Shown in pieces: positions 33,001-42,240 of a stretch of DNA of 64,000 nt. Numbering within the stretch: the stretch's first letter is position 1; each line of letters begins with the position of its first letter. Position numbers and translations under genes: made by a program. The notes under the pieces were generated by a model that was not told where the DNA came from, made no database searches, and saw only the letters and a program-made list of their open reading frames with translations. This DNA comes from Cryptomeria japonica (taxonomy: Eukaryota; Streptophyta; Pinopsida; Cupressales; Cupressaceae), in NCBI RefSeq assembly GCF_030272615.1, contig NC_081411.1:832740160-832804159 (forward strand), written 5' to 3'.

Positions 33001-34073
33001 TGTTGGTATTTTGGTATTGTTTTGTCATTGATGTCAACACCTACTAACACTTATCAACTCTGGCACTTTGAAGAATCAGCAACATTCACTGGCAAGCAAG
33101 TGACTTATGCACAGTCACCAGTATCTAGTACACTGGTAGGATATAATGTTCACCGACACTTGGAATGGCATGGAAAACACCTGGTTATGTCGAAGACACC
33201 ATTTGGACACTTTGTCTTGGATATTTGTTCATTGGCATATTCATATTTGCATATTTGTTGTTACCGGCAAATAGGTCCAAGTTATACACCGACAGGTTTA
33301 TCTTTTCCAGATGAGCACGACACGCTATGGAGATGTCTTATTATTGTTGCAAATGCATCAAGCCAACATGTTGAATCGGTTATTGCATCAGACATTGTTT
33401 TATTTGTAAATTGATTTTATTGTAATATCCTTTAGAGCCAACCTACTAAAATTGGTCTTAGGTTATGATATAAATGTAAGATCCTATTTGTAAGATCGGA
33501 TGTGGAATGCGAAAAAGAGTTGTGTGAAGGTATATGTGAGAATAAGCAGAGCTATACACATAGACATCATTTGAAGGTTGAAGGAGGGTTTTTGTGAAGA
33601 CAATCAGAACTACACCGGTACTGAATCCAACATAGAAAGATGTTAATTTGAGTAGTACATCCTTATTGGATTTAACCATCCAATTGTACTCAGTTTGACT
33701 CCTATTTGTGTTTGAGCAATGAGCTCTAGGCGCTTGGCCTTTCTGCATATGCAGACCCCATTTGTATACACATACTATCAGCAGTAGTATCATCTGATTG
33801 TGGGTAAGGTTTCCCACTGTGGTTTTTCCCCTTATAGGGTTCCACGTACAAATATTGGTGTTATGTGTTGTGGATGTTATTGTCTTTCTATTTCATGCAT
33901 TAATCTTTTCTGGTACTATAATTAACTGATAAAACTGTCTACCAGCATAAAAGACTGGTTTACCGGTATTAATCATTAAAGTTAGTTAAGTTATTTTTTG
34001 GTTTGGATTTATTAGACAACTGATTCACCCCCCCCCCCCCCCCCCTCCTCTCAGTTGTCTCCGAGACCTAAAA
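33001..34073 (+). repeat. 3' LTR of element C
   Basis: TGTTGGTATT to CCTAAAA; the terminal CA has become AA. It holds an 18-base run of C (34028-34045) where the 5' LTR has CCTCCCCCC. It is followed by AACAA. Confidence 0.94.
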
Positions 34074-34079
34074 AACAAC

Positions 34080-34700
34080 AATCATCATTGATGATAAAAG
34101 AGCAACATGGACATCTAATATAATATTTGTACATGGCTCAAGGGTCTAGGTCCTCAACATGGACATCTAATATACAAATTCTCAAGAACATCCAAAAACA
34201 ACAATAATCTTTGTACAAGGCTCGAGGGTCTAGGTCCTCAACATGGACATCTAATATACATATTCTCAAGAATGAACAAAATCAACAATAATCTTCGTAC
34301 AAGGCTCAAGGTTCTAGGTCCTCAACATGGACATCTAATGTACAAACTCTCAAGAACATCCAAAAACATCAATAACCTTTGTACAAGGCTCAAGGATCTA
34401 GTCATCATGGACATCTAATATACAGATTCTCAAGAACATCCAAAAACAACAATAATATTTGTATAAGGTTCAAGAGTCTAGATCCTCAACATGGACATCT
34501 AATATCAAATTCTCAAGGACATCCAAAAAGAACAATAATCTTTGTACAAGGTTCAAGAGTCTAGGTCCTCAACATGAACCTCTAATACATTTAGATTCTC
34601 AAGAACAGACAAAAACAACAATAATTTTTGTACAAGTCTCAAGGGTCTAGATCCTCAACATGGACATCTAATATATAGATTCTCAAGGACATAAAAAAAA
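34080..34700. repeat. Minisatellite, about 84-bp unit, 7-8 copies
   Basis: Units carry CAACATGGACATCTAATATA, TTCTCAAGAACATCC, AACAACAATAATC, TTTGTACAAGG and CTCAAGGGTCTAGGTCCT. Starts recur near 34158, 34242, 34326, 34405, 34487, 34571 and 34658. The array ends in an A-run at 34694-34710. It directly adjoins the insertion site of C. Confidence 0.85.
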
Positions 34701-34720
34701 AAAAAAAAAATTCTTTATAA

Positions 34721-35162
34721 TCAATTGCATGTCCTTGTGGGTGCCCTTCCATTGGCATAATAATAGAACTGATAATGACCCACAATATCATACATCTCAT
34801 TAGGGCAATACTTGTCCATAAACAACTTATAGAATCTCACCATAACTTTAAACTCAACATCCTCAACATCAGGGTATTCTATCTCCACACCATGAGAAAG
34901 CAGGCTTTGCTTCACTGAATGTTTTGTAACTGCAAGACCTTTTTTAATGGAATTCCTTAGCCTTCCCAACAAGTTTACATCTCTTTGAATAGTTGCTAAA
35001 ATTTTGGCGTATCTCCAGTATAGATTTCCACACCAGAATGATGTATTCCTTTATTTCAGTGGAATTCTTCTTGGAGTCTGATTTCAGCACTTCTTCTTCA
35101 CTTAAGTGCATTTCTTCTTCATTGATTTGCTCCATGCTGTTTATCTTCATTTTGTCACCCAA
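34721..35162 (-). pseudogene. Host-like gene fragment, copy 1
   Basis: Reads from ATG near 35150: acidic start (MEQINEEEMHLSEEEVL), then KEYIILVWKSILEIRQ and YSKRCKLVGKAKEF. The frame changes near 34975 and continues as GLAVTKHSVKQSLL, VEFKVMVRFYKLFMDKYC and DIVGHYQFYYY to 34721. TATATAAG on the minus strand near 35270 lies about 115 bases upstream of the ATG and is a plausible promoter. I do not recognise the family. Copy 2 (41971-42240) has a different reading at the frame-change point plus its own stop, so both are broken. Confidence 0.5.
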
Positions 35163-35320
35163 GTTTATGATGATTTTGACGCAGAAAGAACAGTCTTAGA
35201 AATTGATACAGTGCAAACCGGTTACTCTTCAATCCAAGCACTTGGTTTTTACAAGCAGTTGATGGGAATTCTTATATAAAATGGAAAAATATTAAGCGTG
35301 GTGTTTGGATAGCAGTGACT

Positions 35321-35870
35321 TTTTTTTTGGGACAAGGAGAAAATTAGTCACAAATATTTTCTAATTATATTTTCAAATTTTTATCATGGTTTCACTTAAA
35401 AGAGAGTAAAAGTTTATTCAATCACAAAAGAAATACAAAGCACAAGCATTAAACAACCTTGTCAATCTCCACTAAGTGGTTTGACTTTTGAGATCGGAGG
35501 TAAATTGTCCCCTATCCACAATGCTCCAATTGTGCATTTGATCAGAGGCCCATTTGACCAAACAATCCGCAACTCCATTCCATTCTCTAGGGATGTGAGT
35601 AAAAGTCACAAATTCCAAGGAAACACACAAATGAAGAATCTATTTAATAACCAAAGCTAAATGCCAGCAAACATCATCTAACCTCTACCTGTTCAACAAA
35701 GTCAACACCACTTGAGAATCAGATTCACAAATGATCTTTCTCTACCAAAGTTCACAAGTACGCTCCACAACATATAAAATGGCAAGATCCCCCATCAAAT
35801 TGTCATATAAAAGACGTTTTTTATCAAACTAGACCTCAAAATGAATCAAATTATTTTTGTAAGATGCATT
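35321..35870 (-). pseudogene. 5'-truncated LINE with RNase H remnant, copy 1
   Basis: Reading the minus strand, HIPREWNGVADCLVKWASDQ (about 35530-35600) is the typical C-terminal RNase H signature of plant LINEs (non-LTR retrotransposons). Upstream, ICESDSQVVLTL-like sequence fits the same domain. The 3' end runs through ATTGAATAAACTTTT to an A-run, seen as a T-run at 35321-35329. Only the last few hundred bases survive, as expected for a 5'-truncated insertion; its 5' limit is approximate. Confidence 0.7.
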
Positions 35871-36900
35871 TTTCTACAAGAAGAATAATTTATGAGATAA
35901 AGTATCAAACCCATGAATTACTACCAAAACATCATGATCTTGTCACCAAAAAACTATTGTATGGAATTAGATTTTTTTTTTTTTTTAAGTGTACAAAAAA
36001 TTCTTATCATATCATGAACATTGTTATGTTCTTATATATAACAAGTATATAAAATTTAGACATCTTTTAATATTTAAAAAAGTGTAGCAACATCTATTAA
36101 ATAAATTAACTATCACAATGTCTATTATACAAAACAATTACAAATTACAACAAAATTATAATAAAAAACTTTATTTTTGTAAACATTAATGTTAGAAACA
36201 CAACTTTAATTTAATCAAAAAGATAAATATATTATAACTCCATCTTTGGATGCTGTAATGGATGTGTTGATATATATTTATATATTTATTTTTTTGAAAA
36301 CATATATACATAAAAAGTATAATAAAAATCGGATGTACATATAAGAAAGCGACGTTAAAGTCGAAGCATATTAGTTATACTACTTTAGTTAGTAGGGAAT
36401 TGCTTAAACTTTTCGCAAGTTTCCAGCCTATAAATAGTGTATAGGCATTACAAGCTCTATAGAATGCATTCCAAGTTCCGTGGATTGAATCTGCATGTTT
36501 CACATTGGGGAACTTACGCAAGCGTTAAGCATAGGTAGCAAAGCAGGTTTTTATTCTTATTGTGGTGTGGTGTGGTGAGAAATAAATCCTCCAAACTGTC
36601 TAAATCAAAATAATTCTTGCTAATAATAACTACTTTTTCATTTTTTCAACTACAACGTGGTAATTAAGAAAGTGCAGATGGGAAAAGATTAATTATAATT
36701 AAATAGCTGCTTTTTTCTATTTCTTTTGGCATGTGTTAAATTTATGTTATATTAGTTAATAATTATGCAATTATTAGTTAAAAATTATATGGTGGAATTT
36801 TAATAATATATTAATTAAGACTATTTATAAATTAATGTGTCAAAATTTTTTTTTATTGTAAAACATTCAAAAGTCTAAATGTTTCTTATAAGAGATAAAC
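35871..36900. other. Non-coding part of duplication copy 1
   Basis: AT-rich. It contains the best conserved block between the two copies (36325-36610), with CCTATAAATAG near 36428, which in copy 2 is CCTAGAAATAG. No ORF. Confidence 0.45.
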
Positions 36901-37792
36901 TTTTTCTTTTTTGCATTCTAAAACTCTTGAGTGGAGTAAGGTTAATGGTGTTGGTTGGAATAAGATGCATTAAACATATGAAATGAGAGCTATTGAAAGA
37001 TTTGACTAAATAATTAAACGAAGTTGTTGTTTCAAAAGATTTAATCAAATGATTAGGGATATTTTAGTTTCTTTATGTCCAATCAATTTAAGAATTATGA
37101 CCCATTTCATCTTTAAATCAACTGAAGTTTTACTAACTTAATTAGTCATTTAAAGTAATTTATTAAGACCTAATTCCAAATGTTTCATATTATCTGCTCA
37201 CTGAGAGATTCTAGCTAGTATTTGCTCTTTTGACACACTTAGTCATTTGATTGTTGAGACAACTATGATTATCTACCATGTTCTACTTAATAGGACATTT
37301 TTTTCTTACATTAGGAGTCAAATCAAAGTGATTTGAATGAGCCTCTTGAGCATGACATGGTCTTAAAGATGATTTAAAAATATAATATTTCACATATAAA
37401 TAACTAGGATTGCTCATTATCATGTCTAGATTCTTTTGAATCACATGTAACATGGATAATGATTTTCAAAAAAATTCATGTTGCAAAGTTTGAATAAATA
37501 GTAAAGATGATAATAAATACACAAGATAAATAGATCCTCATCATCTCGAACAAAAAAGTATAAATGATATATAAATTTGTATTAGGTATAATTTTTCCAT
37601 AACGCATATTGTAATAAAGTCAATTCTAATTTGTTTTGTATATTTTTTTTGAGCAAAAGACTTTTTAGATCACATTCAATGATCCATCTTAAGAAGAGAA
37701 AAGTGAAGGAATGGGATGCAGACTTGTGCTTAGCAAGAAGAAGTAGGACATGGTGAGGACTTGACTTGAGAAAAAGGAGAAATAACAAGAAT

Positions 37793-37796
<4 letters not shown>

Positions 37797-37820
<24 letters not shown>
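37797..37820. repeat. (CA)n microsatellite
   Basis: About 12 CA units immediately before E1. Confidence 0.9.
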
Positions 37821-37823
<3 letters not shown>

Positions 37824-38845
37824 GATGTATATGTATACATATGTGTAGTCACATAAATTTGTCCATTTAATTAAATTAATATTTAATTAATTTATCCTCA
37901 ACCCCTTCTCCTATTAATAAATAAATTATTCAGTTTATTTAAATTAATTCATTAAACCAAATTCACAATCAATTAAATAAATAAATCATATTTATTTAAT
38001 TTAAACCCCTTTCCTCTTTTAAATAAATAATTAAAACATTTATTTAAATCCCTAACTCCCACCACCCCCGCCCCCCCCACTTGCATTCTCCTACAAATGC
38101 AAGTTGCAACCATAATTAAAATAAATTAATTTTATTTTAATTAAAATCCTATTTTCCCTCACCCACCAAACCCACTTGCAATCTTAAATCCCCTTCTAGA
38201 CCCTTCTAACCACTTTCTAAGTTCTTCTAAATTAGCCTAATCCCATTTCCTAAATATTGTCACATTCTTAAGCAACTTGAAGTCACTTCTCAAAGCCTCA
38301 AAGTCTTTGAAAAGCATTTACTGTTTTTTTTTGTGTTCAACAAGCTAACCCCTAAAGTCTTCCAAACCACTAATGGCTCTTACATGACCATTAATGGCTC
38401 TTACATAACCATTTATGGTTAATTCCACTTGCCCACATGGTTAGAGACTTTACCTCTAACTCAACCCTCATTTGACTCATGGGTTTCTTCAAACATTTAT
38501 TGCTTTGACCATGGTTATCCCCACTAACTCTTGCACAAGAGTTTATCCATTGGATAAAAGCATTATTTATTGGCTAATGGCTTTATTCATTCAACTCAAC
38601 ATTAACCTTACCTCCCAAGTTAGCCTTCAAATCATGTCAAGCATTTAATGCTTTTTCCCTCTCCCCTCAACCCATCTCTTGTTGACATTTGTCATCCTGG
38701 GATTGGGTTGAAAACCCTAAACATGGATCATAAACCCATCAATCTTGGCCCTTGTTGAGATTACTCAATCTCAACCCTCCATTGCTCCATTTTACCTATA
38801 AATAGAGCTCATTTCTTCATACTCCAGATCCTCAAATCTTGTATG

Positions 38846-40090
38846 TGTAGCGTCCTAAAATTGTGACACTTGCAATTTTGACTGCATTTCGGTCTTCACG
38901 ATGGCGATGCAACACGCAACCTGAATGGAGACCCTGAAACTTGCTCACGACACTGAAAACTGCATTTTTCAAGCACCCTGGCCTGAACCTCCTTGCACCC
39001 TGCTGTCCCGGGAGGTGGGACCAGAGCGCCCAGCGCCCTGGTCCCTCAGGACCAGGGCGCCCAGCGCCCTGGTCCCTGGGTCCTATTTTGGGCCCGGTCT
39101 CCTAAGGGGCTCGGGTCTTTTTGTTTGCAATTTGGAAATTACATTTCCTGGTCGGCCTAAGGTCGGGAAAATCAGTCTATCAGCCCTAAATGACAAGTAT
39201 ATAAACAACATTTTCCTCTCTCATTTGGATAGAGATACATATGATGAAAAAAGGCGTAAAAACTATACTCAAACATTCAAGCATTCAAGCATTCAAGCAT
39301 TCAAGCAATTGGTCATTTCAAGTCTCCATTCAAGGCTAAGTGTTGCATTCAAGTCAAGGATTCAACCATTGAAGAGGAGATCACATACTACATGCTACAA
39401 CATACAACATACAACATACAACATCTAAACCTTTGCACATAAGGATACAAACATCCTTAGAACAAGGTATTAGTACTTGTTTTACAGTCATTTACATTTA
39501 CAGCTCTTGCTCATTTCTTGGTTAATTCCAAAACCGGGGTTTGACCTAAAGGCAAACCCCTAATCCCTAACCCCCCAATCGTCTTTGCTTTTCTGTGTGT
39601 AGGTTGCAGGTACGCGGCTGAAATTGAAGATCTGGAATCCTTGTGCAGAGACGAACAGATCCCCCTTCGTTTCGCGGATTTTTCGGAGGACCGTGGCGCC
39701 GGGCGCCATCGTCCCGACAACTTTTGCTCAAATTTGCAAGACAGCGCCGTATCGACATTCTACTGCTAATTCCAGGTCCGCAGCTTCATCCTATAACCCG
39801 AACTCAGTTTATAAGAGAATCTTTATCACTTTCTATGCACACTTAGCTTAATTCTTCTATCAACATTCTTTACAAAAGAGGGTAGCCTTGCTTTCCTAAC
39901 CCTTGAAATTCATTTAGCATCCAATCTTACATTGTGTGGGATTGGATCTTATGAGTTTCAACCCCTCTTTTGAATGTAAAGTCTCTCCCCTAAGTGAAAA
40001 CCATCGAATCCTAGCAAACCTCCCTTCTCTCTCCTCGGAGTTGGAAGAGGGGAGAACAACTAGGGTTCGATCGCGATTTTCTGCTTTACA
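38846..40090 (+). repeat. H: solo LTR of the F/G family
   Basis: 1245 bp from TGTAGCGTCC to GCTTTACA, flanked by perfect GTATG duplications (38841-38845 and 40091-40095). It is left by recombination between the two LTRs of a former element inside the E1 LTR. It carries two GGACC hairpins in tandem (39017-39076), one of them perfect (39049-39075), TATATAAAC (39198), the GGGGTTTG hairpin (39536) and the U5 hairpin (about 39686-39712). Confidence 0.95.
39049..39075 (+). other. Perfect 12-bp-arm GC hairpin in H
   Basis: GGACCAGGGCGC, loop CCA, GCGCCCTGGTCC. It is the best preserved example of a hairpin that recurs in every LTR of the F family. Confidence 0.85.
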
Positions 40091-40542
40091 GTATGCATCC
40101 AAGTTATAGTGAATTTTAGAGAGCATTTTAGTATAATAGTCCATATTGTCTTTTGGCTAGAATTAACATTAGCTAATTAAATAATATCTCATATTTAGTT
40201 TGTTTTACACTTGCATTGGCATCTCATAATCATTTCAATCTTGAATCTCCATAAGACATCCAGAATAGTGCAAAAAACTACTGAGAGCTACACTCATTTG
40301 GAACTTGGAGAGGAGAGGAACAAGGGAGGAGTAGCTACAAACATGGTGGAGGGCATTTGGAGATGTCTTATTGCATTTCTTAGTTTTGTTAAGCTTTCTA
40401 TTTTGTGTTTGGTATCTCTCTTGATATGCTTGCTTAGGATAGTCTTTGATTTGTGATTTCTAACACTAACACTTGGATTGTTTCTTGTGTGTTTGTGTTT
40501 GTCTTCCTAACATATTCTAACATCCTTTTTGCAGAGCTTGAT

Positions 40543-40560
40543 TTGGTGAACTTGACGTGA
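40543..40560 (+). promoter_or_regulatory. Primer binding site of E1
   Basis: TTGGTGAACTTGACGTGA differs at two bases from the F site. It follows a CCTTTTTGCAG tract at the presumed LTR end. Confidence 0.55.
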
Positions 40561-40629
40561 ATCAAACACGCAACCTTCTGATTTGATTTTTGAAACTACA
40601 AACAATTTTGCTTGTTTTATTTGACACAC

Positions 40630-40960
40630 AGGTCACGCTTTAGCACCATTTCTCACGCTCTAGCGCCTTTGACAGTTGGTGCTTTATCGATATTGTTCAC
40701 AATAATAGCGCTATTGTCTTCCAATTGGTGCCATCGTCCTTCTTATAGCACTATTGACCATTAAATAGCGCTATTGTATCTATTTTTAGTGCTTTTGCGC
40801 TCTTTGTTTGACAAAATTTATTCTATTTAAACAAAGTCTTTTAGCGTGGTTGTCATTCTTGTAGCACGGTTGTAGTTAGTGTAGCGCTTCTGTCATTAAT
40901 TTAGCATTTTCGTGTTAAATATCGCTTTTGTTTTCACACAGAGTAGCACTATTGTAACAA
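40630..40960 (+). repeat. Degenerate TAGCGCTATTGT repeats in the E1 leader
   Basis: TAGCGC or TAGCAC followed by TATTGT, CTTTTG or GGTTGT recurs roughly every 15-35 bases, for example near 40670, 40705, 40745, 40765, 40835, 40858, 40880 and 40945. The array is imperfect and not a simple tandem repeat. Confidence 0.55.
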
Positions 40961-41970
40961 AGAGTTGTAAAAACTTTTTTGTAACCGAAAAATAAAAAAA
41001 AATTAGGCTTGTAGAAGCCCACCAAAAATTCTAATTTTACTAACTATTTACTTTTTTGTGCAGGTTTTTGGACTAAACCCCTTTGCAGGATTTTTCAAAA
41101 GTTAGATTAGGAAGTAAGTTCGTTTTTTGCTAAAATTTATCTTTAAAGTTGGGTTTAAAATAAATTCACTTTCTATTATAGCTTAAAGGAATTTACTTCA
41201 CATTTTATTTTGGGTCCTTAAAATGAATCACATCTTTTAAATTTGGGTTTTAAAAAGAATCTCACTTGTCAAGATAAAAAGAACCACAAACTCAAACCCA
41301 ACAAATTCGCTTTTTTTTGCAAGTTAGGATTCATTTTATTTTTGGGTTTTAAAACAAGACAAAACAACTTTTATTTCTTGCATCAAACTAAAATTCACAA
41401 TCAACACTTCATTTGGGCAAGTTTAAAAAGAACAAATTATTTGTCCCTTCAAGTTCCAAAATCAATTTACTTCAAGAAAAACATGTTTCAAATTCAGTTG
41501 ACCAGGATTTCAAGTTCCTAGATTACATAACATTTTGTCATTAAAGTTAAAAAGAACACCATTTTTGTTGGAGCAACATCTCCAAATAGTTAGATCACAT
41601 TTGCTATAAACTTGGTTAAAAAGAACTAGTGTTTTTGGTGATTGGCACACTTGTGGAAATTTTGTCGAGTGGTCCTACTTCTAACACACACTATCCTCTC
41701 CCTTGGCTTTCATGGTCCTAGGTGCAAGAGAAAAGTGTTAGTAACACTCAAAATTTTATCTTTTTAAGAGAAGCCTGCCAACAGACACATCACTCTTGGG
41801 AACGACCTCACACGGTAAATCCTTCGAGCCGCTATAGAAATTAGGTGTGAGTGAAAGTTGTAGCCTTGGGTATAGCTATTCCTACAGTGTAACTTGAGCG
41901 AAAGCAGGTTGTCCATTACATGAGAATAGTCACCCAACTCCTTGAAATTCATCTACCATTTTCTAAAGTT

Positions 41971-42240
41971 TTAAAAAATGTTGTCAATGTCTAGCTTTGC
42001 TTCACTAAATGTTTTGTAACTGCAAGACCTTTTTTTATTGAATTCCTCGGCCTTCCCAACAAGTTTACATCTCTTTGAATAGTTGCCAAAATTTTGGCGT
42101 ATCTCCAGTGTAGATTTCCACACCAGAATTATGTATTTCTTTATTTCAGTGGAATTCTTCTTGGAGTCTGATATCAGCACTTCTTCTTCACTTAACTACA
42201 TTTCTTCTTCATTGATTTGCTCCATGTTGTTTATCTTCAT
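41971..42240 (-). pseudogene. Host-like gene fragment, copy 2
   Basis: Minus strand. It has the same acidic start and KKYIILVWKSTLEIRQ and YSKRCKLVGKAEEF as copy 1, with a TAG just after the acidic start. At the point where copy 1 changes frame this copy reads NKKRSCSYKTFSEAK instead, then runs into E1 sequence, so the second half of the gene is missing. The promoter TATATAAG of copy 1 reads TAATATAAG here. Confidence 0.5.

Larger units (their letters stand above)
27407..34073 (+). mobile_element. Element C: complete Copia retrotransposon, decayed
   Basis: The 6.7-kb element has LTRs of 1062 and 1073 bp and perfect AACAA target duplications (27402-27406 and 34074-34078). The order is LTR, primer site, gag, protease, integrase, reverse transcriptase, RNase H, polypurine tracts, LTR. 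Integrase before reverse transcriptase defines Copia (Pseudoviridae). Nearly the whole coding region remains in one frame, with about nine stops and one late frame change. It is the only full pol-bearing element here with both LTRs inside the window. Confidence 0.95.
34909..37651 (+). repeat. Segmental duplication, copy 1
   Basis: It matches 41993-44734 at high identity over about 2.7 kb, from GCTTTGCTTCACT to GTTTTGTATATTTTTTT. Both copies contain the gene fragment, the LINE remnant, and an almost unchanged segment (36325-36610 and 43422-43690) with ACGTTAAAGTCG and CTTTTCGCAAGTTTCCAGCC. Differences include a 9-base versus 5-base T run at the LINE end and small indels. Confidence 0.88.
37844..41990 (+). 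mobile_element. E1: truncated gypsy-like element (5' LTR and leader)
   Basis: It begins TGTAGTCACATAAATTTGTC and shares its first 1 kb (AT-rich TTTATTTAAAT units) with E2 at 56144. The LTR, broken by solo LTR H, runs to about 40540, where TTTGGTGAACTTGACGTGA marks a primer site related to that of F. Only about 1.4 kb of leader follows (TAGCGCTATTG-type repeats at 40630-40960; GTGAGTGAAAGTTGTAGCC near 41848) before duplication copy 2 starts. There are no gag or pol frames. The 3' half is lost at the junction. Confidence 0.7.

Noticed and set aside
40630-40960. TAGCGCTATTG repeats as a CRISPR-like array
   Set aside because: Repeats are short, degenerate and unevenly spaced in a plant retroelement leader.
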